A stretch of 15,952 bases of DNA from Parvularcula sp038745625 (GTDB lineage: Bacteria > Pseudomonadota > Alphaproteobacteria > Caulobacterales > Parvularculaceae). The position numbers were made by a program, and so were the translations under genes. The DNA lies in assembly GCA_038745625.1 (NCBI GenBank), contig JBCDLG010000071.1, positions 1-15,952 of the forward strand. Direction: 5' to 3'. Each line of letters begins with the position of its first letter. Position 1 is the stretch's first letter. The notes below the pieces were generated by a model, which saw nothing but the letters and a program-made list of their open reading frames with translations, had not been told where the DNA came from and searched no databases. Shown one piece after another: positions 7,162-15,071 of the stretch.

Positions 7162-7291
7162 CGTTGTACGGAACCCAGTGGTTGCGCGCAGCGAGCAAGC
7201 CCTCCAAGAGCGGCCAATCGCGAGACGAGCGAGACAAGAAGACGCCCCAATGGCAATCCGGCCCGGGGCCATGAGAGACTGAAAACTCCTT

Positions 7292-9412
7292 ATGTTCACC
7301 ATCACCAAGAAAACCATGACGTGGGCGGGCCGCGAGCTCACCCTCGAAAGCGGCCGTATCGCCCGCCAAGCCGACGGCGCTGTCCTTGCCACCTATGGCG
7401 AGACCACTGTCCTTGCGACCGTCGTCGGCCAGCGCGAGGCAAAGCCCGGGCAGGACTTCTTCCCACTGACCGTCAACTACCAAGAAAAAGCCTACGCCGC
7501 CGGCCGCATTCCTGGCGGCTTCTTCAAACGCGAAGGCCGTCCGAGCGAGAAAGAAACCCTGACCAGCCGTCTCATCGACCGGCCGATCCGCCCCCTCTTT
7601 GCACCAGGCTTCAAAAACGAAGTGCAGGTCGTCATCACCGTGATGAGCCATGACCTCGAGAACGACCCTGATGTCCTCGGCATGGTCGCAGCCTCGGCCG
7701 CTCTCACCATCTCCGGTATCCCGTTCATGGGTCCGATCGGTGCGGCGCGCGTTGCCTACAAAGACGGCGGCTACATCATCAACCCAACCCTTCCTGAGAT
7801 GGAAGGCACCCAGCTCGATCTCGTCATGGCTGGCACGCAAAACGCCGTGATGATGGTGGAGTCAGAAGCCGATGAGCTGTCCGAAGACATCATGCTGGGC
7901 GCTGTCATGGCCGGTCACAAGGCCAGCCAAGAAGCGATCGATTTGATCATCGGCTTCGCCGAGGAATGCGCCAAAGAGCCTTGGGACTATACCCCGCCAG
8001 ACCACTCTGACGTCATGCCGCGCGTCCGCGAGCTGGCTGAAGCCGGTCTCCGCGATGCCTACAAGCTGACCGACAAGCAAGAGCGCTACGGCAAGGTCGG
8101 CGACGTGAAGTCCGCCACGAAAGAAGCCCTCACTGGTGAAGGCGTGGCTGATCCTGTTGACGGCGTCGTGCTCGGCGGGCTTCTCAAAGACCTTGAGTCA
8201 GAGATCGTGCGTGGCCAGATCATCGAAACAGGTGGCCGGATCGATGGCCGGACGACCACAGACATTCGCCCGATCCTCTCGGAAGTTGGCGTCCTGCCGC
8301 GTACCCACGGCTCGGCCCTCTTCACCCGCGGAGAGACCCAGTCGATCGTCGTGGCGACCCTCGGCACGTCGGATGATGAACAGTTCATCGACGCGCTGGA
8401 AGGCACGTACAAAGAGAACTTCCTCCTGCACTATAACTTCCCGCCCTACTCAGTCGGTGAAACAGGCCGCATGGGCTCTCCAGGTCGCCGTGAAATCGGC
8501 CATGGCAAGCTCGCCTGGCGTGCGGTGCGCTCTGTGCTGCCGAAGGACGACGAGTTCCCTTACGTCATCCGCCTGGTCTCCGAGATCACAGAGTCGAACG
8601 GCTCGTCCTCAATGGCCACCGTTTGCGGCTCGTCGCTGGCAATGATGGATGCGGGTGTACCGATCAAACGTGCAGTTGCCGGTATCGCCATGGGTCTGAT
8701 CCTCGAAGGCGACAAGCACGCAGTCTTGTCCGATATTCTGGGTGACGAAGACCACCTCGGCGATATGGACTTTAAAGTCGCTGGGACCACCGAAGGCATC
8801 ACCAGCCTTCAGATGGACATCAAAGTCGCTGGCATCACCGAGGACATTATGAAAACTGCCCTTGGTCAGGCCAAAGACGGTCGCCTCCATATCCTCGGTG
8901 AGATGGGTAAAGCCCTTGGCGAAGCCCGCGATGATCTCGGCGACTACGCGCCGCGCATCGAGACGATGACCATCCCGAAAGAGAAGATCCGAGAAGTGAT
9001 CGGCTCCGGTGGTAAGGTGATCCGCGAGATCGTCGAAACCACCGGCGCCAAGGTCAATATCGACGATGAGGGCGTGATCAAAATCGCGTCATCGGTGAAG
9101 TCAGAGATCGAAGCCGCCGTCAAATGGATCAAGTCGATCACGGACGAACCCGAAGTCGGTGAAATCTACCGCGGCAAGGTGGTAAAAACGATGGACTTTG
9201 GCGCCTTCGTCAATTTCTTCGGTGCCCGCGATGGCCTGGTTCACATCAGCCAGCTCGCACCGGGCCGTCCCGAGAAGACCACCGACGTTGTCAAAGAAGG
9301 CGACGAAGTTTGGGTCAAACTCCTCGGCTTCGACGACCGCGGCAAGGTCAAACTGTCGATGAAAATCATCGACCAAGAGACCGGCAAAGAGATCCCAAAA
9401 GACGACGCATAA
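7292..9412 (+). CDS. pnp: Polyribonucleotide nucleotidyltransferase (PNPase)
   Basis: A 706-residue phosphorolytic 3'-to-5' exoribonuclease, a trimer of the RNA degradation machinery. In order: first RNase PH domain (about 10-145), alpha-helical linker (about 150-230), second RNase PH domain (about 320-540) with FTRGETQ and the catalytic GDEDHLGDMD (Asp485 and Asp491, matching E. coli Asp486 and Asp492), KH domain (about 555-612) with VIGSGGKVIREI, and S1 domain from about 622 (GEIYRGKVVKTMDFGAF, then DGLVHISQLA). Length is typical. The start MFTITKK aligns with other alphaproteobacterial PNPases, although no clear ribosome site precedes it (AAAACTCCTT); the only purine run, GAGAGA, is 13 nt away. 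It follows the rpsO terminator by 130 nt and ends at its own terminator, so it may have its own promoter; none was recognised. Confidence 0.98.
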   Translation: MFTITKKTMTWAGRELTLESGRIARQADGAVLATYGETTVLATVVGQREAKPGQDFFPLTVNYQEKAYAAGRIPGGFFKREGRPSEKETLTSRLIDRPIRPLFAPGFKNEVQVVITVMSHDLENDPDVLGMVAASAALTISGIPFMGPIGAARVAYKDGGYIINPTLPEMEGTQLDLVMAGTQNAVMMVESEADELSEDIMLGAVMAGHKASQEAIDLIIGFAEECAKEPWDYTPPDHSDVMPRVRELAEAGLRDAYKLTDKQERYGKVGDVKSATKEALTGEGVADPVDGVVLGGLLKDLESEIVRGQIIETGGRIDGRTTTDIRPILSEVGVLPRTHGSALFTRGETQSIVVATLGTSDDEQFIDALEGTYKENFLLHYNFPPYSVGETGRMGSPGRREIGHGKLAWRAVRSVLPKDDEFPYVIRLVSEITESNGSSSMATVCGSSLAMMDAGVPIKRAVAGIAMGLILEGDKHAVLSDILGDEDHLGDMDFKVAGTTEGITSLQMDIKVAGITEDIMKTALGQAKDGRLHILGEMGKALGEARDDLGDYAPRIETMTIPKEKIREVIGSGGKVIREIVETTGAKVNIDDEGVIKIASSVKSEIEAAVKWIKSITDEPEVGEIYRGKVVKTMDFGAFVNFFGARDGLVHISQLAPGRPEKTTDVVKEGDEVWVKLLGFDDRGKVKLSMKIIDQETGKEIPKDDA

Positions 9413-9437
9413 GCCCGTCCTTCTCTTTCTACGGATC

Positions 9438-9468
9438 AACCCGGGGCGTGCCGCGTCCCGGGTTTTTT
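9438..9468 (+). terminator. Intrinsic terminator after pnp
   Basis: AACCCGGG pairs with CCCGGGTT (8 bp) around an 11-nt loop and runs into six T (9463-9468). The T run overlaps the stop codon of the convergent DUF2237 gene (9467-9469), so two gene ends share this spot. Confidence 0.9.
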
Positions 9469-9835
9469 ATTGGTCGCCGCGATGCGCCTTGAGATGGTTG
9501 AGATCCACGACCTCGAGCGCGTCCTCATGGCAGGCGCTCAGCACCACCGGCGGGGCCTTGCCAACCTCCCTCGCCTCTTCCCAACGGCTCGCACATAAGC
9601 ACCATCGGTCGCCGGGCTTGAGGCCCGGGAACCGGAACTCCGGCCGCGGGGTCGAAAGATCATTGCCGCGCGCTTGCGTGTAGGCGAGAAACTCCTCGGT
9701 CATCACAGCACAGATCGTGTGGCTGCCATGGTCCTGCGGACCGGTCTCGCACGATCCATTGCGTGTCCATCCCGTCATCGGATCACAGCCGCAGACCTTG
9801 AGGTCATCGCCGAGCACGTTTTTCGCCTTGGTCAT
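9467..9835 (-). CDS. DUF2237 family protein, coupled to the photolyase gene
   Basis: A 122-residue protein of unknown function, recognised as DUF2237 by NVLGDDLKVC, the DHGSHTICAVMTEEFL block, GNDLSTPRPEFRFPGL and PGDRWCLCASRWEEA. It is soluble: no signal peptide or membrane segment. It is rich in cysteines for its size (15, 17, 29, 42, 79, 81, 102), several in family-conserved places, plus His36, His39 and His103, which would suit metal or cofactor binding; that is my inference. Its ATG overlaps the photolyase stop by 4 nt (ATGA), so the two are co-translated, hinting at a shared role in light or UV stress. Length is usual for the family. Confidence 0.88.
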   Translation of the reverse strand: MTKAKNVLGDDLKVCGCDPMTGWTRNGSCETGPQDHGSHTICAVMTEEFLAYTQARGNDLSTPRPEFRFPGLKPGDRWCLCASRWEEAREVGKAPPVVLSACHEDALEVVDLNHLKAHRGDQ

Positions 9836-11355
9836 CTCAAACCTTCCACAAATCGAGCCGCGGACTCGCGAAGCGCAGCCTTCTCGTCTTGCCCCTTCTT
9901 GTCGAGGTTTTTGAACACAAGGCCCATGCGGGGATTGCCGCGGAGCGTGGTCTCATTCCGCATCAAAAAGTCCCAGTAAAGATAATTAAACGGGCACGCC
10001 TCATCACTTGTTTTCGCCGTCACCTTGTAGCGACATGATCGACAGTGGTCGGACATACGGTTGATATAGGCACCAGAGGCGGCATAGGGTTTGGATCCTA
10101 AGATTCCCCCATCCGCCCATATCGCCATGCCGTGTGTATTCGGAAGCTCGACCCATTCATAGGCGTCGGCATAGACCGCGAGATACCACTCATTGATCTC
10201 GTCCGGCCGCACGCCAAGAAGCAGCGCGAGGTTGCCCGTCACCATCAGGCGCTGAATATGATGCGCATAGGCATGATCCCGCGTGTTGCGCACCGCCTCG
10301 GCCACACAGTGCATATCGGTCTCGCCGGACCAGTAAAATCCCGGCAAGGGCTGATCAGCGTTCAGCGCATTGGTCTCTTTGTAGCCGGGCATGAAGTGCC
10401 AATAGATGCCGCGGACAAATTCGCGCCAGCCAATCACCTGGCGGATGAAACCCTCCACCGCGTTAAGTGGTGCGTGGCCGTCCTTATACGCCTCTTCTGC
10501 GGCCTCACAAACCTCCATGGGGCCCAAAAGTCCGGCATTGAGATAGGCCGAGATCAGCCCATGATTGAGGAAGTCCTGGCCCGTCGCCATCGCGTCCTGA
10601 TAGTCACCGAATTGCGGCAGGCTATGCTCAATGAACTGATCAAGCCGTCGAAGCGCATCGTCCCGGGTGATGCCGTAGCGATAGTCATCGAGCGTTCCGA
10701 AATGATCAGGGAACCGCTCCCCGACAAGTTTCTTCACGCCCGCGGTGATGGAATCATCCACCAGCGGCGGGGCTGGCGGCGGCGTATAGCCCTTAGGCAG
10801 CTTCTTGCGGTTCTCTTGGTCGAAGTTCCATTGGCCGCCCTCGGGCTGATCACCATCCATGAGTAGACCCGTTTTCTTGCGCATCTCCCGGTAAAAGAAC
10901 TCCATACGGAGCGCTTTTCGCCCATGCGCCCAATTTGAGAATTCCTGCGGTGTACAGAGAAAGCGGTCATCGTCCCGAATCTCGACGGGACGGTTGAGCT
11001 TCCTCGCCCAGGTCGCCATCTCCCCGGCAAGCCGGTACTCGCCGCAGGCTGTGGCTACAAGTTCATCCACATCCTCCTGCGCAAACGCACGCTGCACTTC
11101 ACCGAAGAGTGATCCGGCATTGTCGCTCGCGTCGAGTTTTGTGTACCTGACCGTCACGCCCTCGCCGCGCAGCTCATCAGCAAAGGCGCGCATGGCGGAG
11201 AAAAGAAAGACGATCTTCTGCTTGTGATGGCGGACATAGGTCGCCTCCTCCATCACCTCAGCCATCAGAACGATGTCCTGCGCGACGTCGATGTCCCGGA
11301 GCGCCGCAACATCGCGGGTCAGTTGATCGCCGAGCACCAAACGCAACCGGGCCAT
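9832..11355 (-). CDS. phrB: FeS-containing bacterial (6-4) photolyase / cryptochrome (PhrB type)
   Basis: A 507-residue flavoprotein of the iron-sulphur bacterial cryptochrome/photolyase group. These carry FAD, a lumazine antenna and one [4Fe-4S] cluster and repair UV (6-4) photoproducts. The four cluster cysteines are at 350, 438, 441 and 454 (MHC; CRSC; EAC), the numbering I recall for Agrobacterium PhrB. His365-His366 lie in AYAHHIQRLMVTGN, and Trp342, Trp390, Tyr391 and Tyr399 of the electron-transfer route are also present. Residues 1 to about 130 form the antenna-binding Rossmann domain (starting RLRLVLGDQL); the C-terminal two-thirds is the helical FAD domain. ATG 11353-11355 has AAGGAGAAG just upstream. 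A DUF2237 gene overlaps its stop. Activity on CPD lesions or a signalling role cannot be excluded. Confidence 0.95.
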   Translation of the reverse strand: MARLRLVLGDQLTRDVAALRDIDVAQDIVLMAEVMEEATYVRHHKQKIVFLFSAMRAFADELRGEGVTVRYTKLDASDNAGSLFGEVQRAFAQEDVDELVATACGEYRLAGEMATWARKLNRPVEIRDDDRFLCTPQEFSNWAHGRKALRMEFFYREMRKKTGLLMDGDQPEGGQWNFDQENRKKLPKGYTPPPAPPLVDDSITAGVKKLVGERFPDHFGTLDDYRYGITRDDALRRLDQFIEHSLPQFGDYQDAMATGQDFLNHGLISAYLNAGLLGPMEVCEAAEEAYKDGHAPLNAVEGFIRQVIGWREFVRGIYWHFMPGYKETNALNADQPLPGFYWSGETDMHCVAEAVRNTRDHAYAHHIQRLMVTGNLALLLGVRPDEINEWYLAVYADAYEWVELPNTHGMAIWADGGILGSKPYAASGAYINRMSDHCRSCRYKVTAKTSDEACPFNYLYWDFLMRNETTLRGNPRMGLVFKNLDKKGQDEKAALRESAARFVEGLR

Positions 11356-11459
11356 GGGCTTCTCCTTCGACCTGACTGCCTAAGTCGGGCGAAAACGCAG
11401 ATCGGCGAAGCGACAAAGCCGCGCGCCGGTGCTACAAGCTCAGCCAAGGGTGGGAGACC

Positions 11460-11798
11460 ATGATGAACACCGAGCTTTTGACACTCTTGGGCGCCGCTGG
11501 CGTGGTGATCCTGGGGACGTTTTTCTTGAAGTCGATCTTTGGCACCGTGTTCCGCCTCGCGGGGCTCGCGGCGATCGCCTATTTCGCACGGCGGCCTGAC
11601 GACACGACCGAGACCTTCAGCTGGCTGACGCAGGATGATCTCATGATCATTGCGGCCAGCGCCGTCTTTGGCCTGATCGTCGCGATGGTGCTGAACGGGT
11701 TTTTCTGGCGGGAAAGCAAGGTCGGGCGACACGTTTTCACGCCGCTCATCGCCGTGACCGCGAGCTACCTGGCCGCGCTGACCATCAACCTTAGTTAG
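11460..11798 (+). CDS. Small four-helix membrane protein of unknown function
   Basis: A 112-residue protein that I do not recognise. Hydrophobic segments lie at about residues 5-22, 26-43, 61-83 and 90-110, so it is probably an inner-membrane protein with a short polar hairpin (RRPDDTTETFSWLTQDD) in the middle. GGGAG lies 3 nt before ATG 11460 and 6 nt before ATG 11463, so the second ATG may be the true start. It is divergent from phrB across 104 bp and its TAG overlaps the nuoD stop tail to tail, a tight junction that leaves no room for a terminator. No function is assigned. Confidence 0.68.
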   Translation: MMNTELLTLLGAAGVVILGTFFLKSIFGTVFRLAGLAAIAYFARRPDDTTETFSWLTQDDLMIIAASAVFGLIVAMVLNGFFWRESKVGRHVFTPLIAVTASYLAALTINLS

Positions 11799-13012
11799 CG
11801 GTCGATCTCACCGAAGACGATGTCGAGCGTACCAATGATCGCCGAGACGTCGGCCAGCATATGACCACGGCACATCCAGTCCATCGCCTGGATATGGGCA
11901 TAGCCGGGTGCACGGATTTTACACCGATACGGCCGGTTTGATCCGTCCGACACGAGGTACACGCCGAATTCACCCTTCGGCGCTTCAACCGCGGCGTAGA
12001 CCTCTCCGGCTGGCACCTTAGCACCCTCTGTGTACAGCTTGAAATGGTGGATCAGCGCTTCCATCGACGACTTCATGTCCGCACGGCGTGGCGGTGCGAC
12101 CTTACCGTCCGTGGTCATCACAGGGCCAGGATCAAGCATCTCAATGCACTGACGCATGATCTTGATCGACTGGAACATCTCCTCGATACGCACGACGTAT
12201 CGGTCATAGCAGTCACCGTTCTTGCCGATCACCACATCGAAATCGAGTTCGTCGTAAATCTCATAGGGCTGCGCTTTGCGAAGATCCCAAGGTACGCCCG
12301 AGCCGCGCAGCATCACGCCCGTAAAGCCCCATTCAAGCGCTTGCTCTTTGCTGACGACACCAATATCGACATTGCGCTGTTTGAAGATTCGGTTGTCTGT
12401 GATCAGACCTTCAATCTCGTCTGAGACCTTCTGCCAGGTCTCCGTCCACGCATAAATGTCATCGATCAGATCTTGCGGCAAGTCGCGGTGCACACCACCC
12501 ACCCGAAAATAGTTTGCATGCAAACGAGCGCCGCAGGCACGCTCGTAGAACGTCATGAGCTTTTCGCGCTCTTCAAAACCCCAAAGCGGCGGGGTGAGCG
12601 CACCGACATCCATGGCCTGGGTCGTGACGTTCAAGATGTGGGACAGCATCCTCCCCATCTCGGAGAACAGGACACGGATGACCTTGCCGCGACGCGGAAC
12701 CTCAACGCCGAGAAGCTTCTCCGCCGCCAAGACGAAAGCGTGCTCCTGATTCATCGGCGCCACATAGTCGAGCCGATCAAAATAGGGGATCGCCTGGAGA
12801 TAGGTCTTATGCTCAATCAGCTTTTCCGTACCGCGATGCAAAAGACCAATATGCGGATCGACCCGGTCCACCACCTCGCCGTCCAGTTCCAGGATCAGGC
12901 GCAGCACACCATGCGCAGCGGGGTGTTGCGGGCCAAAGTTGATCGTAAACGGACGGTCCTCTTCAGCGCTCGGTGCGCCGTCGATCGTGATGGTGCGAGT
13001 TGCGGATTCCAT
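11795..13012 (-). CDS. nuoD: NADH-quinone oxidoreductase subunit D (49 kDa)
   Basis: A 405-residue peripheral-arm subunit of respiratory complex I. It builds the quinone-binding cavity with NuoB. Motifs: NFGPQHPAAHGVLRL (25-39) with the conserved His pair, YFDRLDYVAPM with the quinone-contacting Tyr83, GFEEREKLMTFYERACGARLHANYFRVGGV, FTGVMLRGSGVPWDLR, and the final DIVFGEIDR, the usual end of the family. Length is typical, so it is intact despite its setting. It is cut off from nuoC by an opposite-strand gene, and nuoE does not follow. It must therefore have its own promoter, probably in 13013-13146. The ATG has only a weak ribosome site. Confidence 0.98.
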   Translation of the reverse strand: MESATRTITIDGAPSAEEDRPFTINFGPQHPAAHGVLRLILELDGEVVDRVDPHIGLLHRGTEKLIEHKTYLQAIPYFDRLDYVAPMNQEHAFVLAAEKLLGVEVPRRGKVIRVLFSEMGRMLSHILNVTTQAMDVGALTPPLWGFEEREKLMTFYERACGARLHANYFRVGGVHRDLPQDLIDDIYAWTETWQKVSDEIEGLITDNRIFKQRNVDIGVVSKEQALEWGFTGVMLRGSGVPWDLRKAQPYEIYDELDFDVVIGKNGDCYDRYVVRIEEMFQSIKIMRQCIEMLDPGPVMTTDGKVAPPRRADMKSSMEALIHHFKLYTEGAKVPAGEVYAAVEAPKGEFGVYLVSDGSNRPYRCKIRAPGYAHIQAMDWMCRGHMLADVSAIIGTLDIVFGEIDR

Positions 13013-13038
13013 AACGACTCACTGCTGGGGGCCCTAAA

Positions 13039-13067
13039 GTCATGCCTTCGCAGCACGCTTTCCGCAA
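13039..13067 (-). promoter_or_regulatory. Possible promoter for the isolated nuoD
   Basis: On the minus strand TTGCGG (-35) and CATGAC (-10) are 17 bp apart, each matching only 3 of 6 consensus bases. The transcript would start about 20 nt before the ATG. The need for a promoter comes from the gene layout; the exact site is uncertain. Confidence 0.25.
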
Positions 13068-13146
13068 GCGCGCTAACCGTCTCAGGCAGACCGATTGAGC
13101 GGCGCAGCGACGCTTGCTATCGCCGCACGAGGAGTGGGCACAGCAA

Positions 13147-14439
13147 ATGACACGTACCTTTCGCGCTCGGCTGAAAGCTATGGACGCTCTGGCACGGAAA
13201 GCTGATCTCTATCTCAACCGGATTGCCTTCGACCACAGCACTTTGGCTCGTGCCATCGGCGCTGTCCTGGCAGGACTGGCCGTCGCCTACGTCGTTTACT
13301 TGGGTGTTGTCCAACAACTCACTGAAGTGGACTTCAAGTACGTCTGGTACGCTGGCGAGATGTGGAACGCAGGTGAGAGCCCTTATGATCCGGCCTTTAA
13401 AGGTGCAGCATCAGGAACGTTCCTCGTTGGCAATGAGCTTCATCGATGGCTCTATCCGCCGAACTGGTGGCCGATTTCCAGTGCCCTGGCGCTCCTCGAC
13501 TACGAAACGGCGGCCTGGCTATGGCGCTTTCTCACCGCCGCCAGCATCGTCGCTGCCACAGTGCTCGCCTACCTTTCGCTGCGAAAGACCCACCCCGAGG
13601 CGGGTTTGCTTGTCCTTGGAATCCTTCTCTTCCTTGCGGTGACCGCGCAGGCCACACCGACGCTCCTTTATCTCGGTCAAACGACGATGACGGCTGGCCT
13701 CGGCCTCGCACTGATCCTCTATGGTTGGAGCCATGAACGGCGGTCCGCCGTCATTACTGGCCTCGTCTTGGCGATGCTGAAGCCTCAAATCGGCATTCTC
13801 GGTGTGGCGCTGCTGGGTATGTCGATTGATCAGTGGCGCAACATCGTGATTGCTGGGGTCATATCGCTGGTGATGGCAGCGCCCGCCTTCTGGAACGGCG
13901 GCATTCTCGGCGTTGCCACCGGCTTTCTTGATGCGCTCAGCGACTACGGCACGCTAGCCGTCAACGCACCGGCGGCGACAACGGGCTTCCCGCACATCCT
14001 CGACGCCGTCACCGGCCTGGAGGTTGGCACTGTGACCATGATCGTTCCGGCGCTTGTGACGGTCGCGGCAATGAAACAGGCCCTCGACCGGCTGATATCA
14101 CGGGAGCTGGTGCGTGCTGAGGACGCGGCTTTGTTGAGCGTTGCGGGCATCGCCATCGCGACCTGCTTCTGGATACCGCTGCATGGGTACGACCTGGTGA
14201 TCTATAGCTTGGCCGTTCCGGTGATCTTCGTGCGTTGCCCTGTTTTTTGTAAGATCGGCATCATCATCGGCATGCTGGGCATATGGCGCGCCAAGAAGGT
14301 GTCGAAGGTTTTGGGTTGGCAGGGTGACGCGGCAACGATCGACGCGCATATGCGTTTGCTGTCGCTGTCCTTAGCGGCAGCTGGCGTGATCTTCTTTACA
14401 GCGCTGTTCGTGGAAGCCTGGCGAGCCGAGCAGCGCTAG
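13147..14439 (+). CDS. GT87 (DUF2029) family membrane glycosyltransferase
   Basis: A 430-residue polytopic membrane protein with about nine or ten hydrophobic segments. The GT87 pattern is visible: VDFKYVWYAGEMWNAGESPYDPAF with the key Asp62 at the first loop, LYPPNWWPI (102-110), LGQTTMTAGLGLAL (176-189) and LKPQIG (211-216). Members such as actinobacterial PimE use a polyprenol-phosphate sugar, usually mannose, on the outer face of the inner membrane; donor and acceptor here are unknown. ATG 13147 is preferred, with GAGGAG 12 nt upstream; a TTG at 13114 would add 11 residues. It sits on the opposite strand between nuoC and nuoD, ending 5 nt from the nuoC stop, with no glycan genes nearby. 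Confidence 0.85.
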   Translation: MTRTFRARLKAMDALARKADLYLNRIAFDHSTLARAIGAVLAGLAVAYVVYLGVVQQLTEVDFKYVWYAGEMWNAGESPYDPAFKGAASGTFLVGNELHRWLYPPNWWPISSALALLDYETAAWLWRFLTAASIVAATVLAYLSLRKTHPEAGLLVLGILLFLAVTAQATPTLLYLGQTTMTAGLGLALILYGWSHERRSAVITGLVLAMLKPQIGILGVALLGMSIDQWRNIVIAGVISLVMAAPAFWNGGILGVATGFLDALSDYGTLAVNAPAATTGFPHILDAVTGLEVGTVTMIVPALVTVAAMKQALDRLISRELVRAEDAALLSVAGIAIATCFWIPLHGYDLVIYSLAVPVIFVRCPVFCKIGIIIGMLGIWRAKKVSKVLGWQGDAATIDAHMRLLSLSLAAAGVIFFTALFVEAWRAEQR

Positions 14440-14444
14440 GCCAG

Positions 14445-15071
14445 CTATCGCTCGTCCGCTTTTTCATCGCCGGGAAGCACGTAGTCTGAGCCTTCCCAGG
14501 GCGAGAGATAGTCAAAATCGCGATACTCTTGGGTGAGCTTCACCGGCTCATGAACGACGCGCTGTTGCTCATCATCCCAGCGCACCTCGGTGTACCCCGT
14601 CAGCGGGAAATCCTTGCGCAAGGGATGCCCCTCAAAGCCGTAATCAGTCAGTAGCCGCCGCATGTCGGGATGACCATCAAAGACAACGCCATACATATCG
14701 AAGGCCTCGCGTTCGTACCAATCCGCATTCGGAAAAACCTCTGTTACGGAAGGGACAGCATCGTTCTCCGCGACCTGGATCTTCACCCGGATGCGCATAT
14801 TGTTGCTGATGCTGAGGAGGTGATAAGCCACATCAAAGCGCTTACGGCGCTCTGGATAGTCAACACCGGCAAGCTCGATGAGTTGCGAGAACTGACACAT
14901 CGTGTCGTCCCGCAAAAACGTCAGCACTGCGATGATCCGGCTGCACGGCACCGTGACCGTCAGCTCTTGATAAGCGATTTGGCTGGAGACGATATCGTCA
15001 CCAAACTGCCCAGCGATATGCTCTTGCAGCTCAGTCAGGTCATCAAGATAGGACGCGGCGGCATCGTTCAT
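14445..15071 (-). CDS. nuoC: NADH-quinone oxidoreductase subunit C (30 kDa)
   Basis: A 208-residue peripheral-arm subunit of complex I that packs against NuoD. The diagnostic 30 kDa signature spans residues 119-156: YEREAFDMYGVVFDGHPD, RRLLTDYGFEGHPLRKDFP. The C-terminus YRDFDYLSPWEG is also usual. It is a separate NuoC, not fused to NuoD as in enterobacteria. The ATG overlaps the nuoB stop by 4 nt (ATGA), so translation is coupled. It ends 5 nt from the end of the convergent GT87 gene, with no terminator seen between them, so the nuoABC message may run antisense into that gene. Confidence 0.98.
   Translation of the reverse strand: MNDAAASYLDDLTELQEHIAGQFGDDIVSSQIAYQELTVTVPCSRIIAVLTFLRDDTMCQFSQLIELAGVDYPERRKRFDVAYHLLSISNNMRIRVKIQVAENDAVPSVTEVFPNADWYEREAFDMYGVVFDGHPDMRRLLTDYGFEGHPLRKDFPLTGYTEVRWDDEQQRVVHEPVKLTQEYRDFDYLSPWEGSDYVLPGDEKADER

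Noticed and set aside
7260..7270. GGCCC-G-GGGCC inverted repeat in the pnp leader
   Set aside because: The arms leave only one centre base, so it cannot form a hairpin with all pairs, and such GC palindromes are common in this base composition.
6770..7840. A 356-codon open frame on the minus strand across rpsO and pnp
   Set aside because: It is antisense to two certain genes, has no recognisable domain, and arises from high-GC codon bias of the real genes.
10132..10866. A 244-codon plus-strand frame
   Set aside because: It lies inside phrB on the opposite strand, with no ribosome site or domain.
12473..13150. A 225-codon plus-strand frame over the nuoD start region
   Set aside because: It is antisense to nuoD, with His/Arg-rich shadow composition and no family features.
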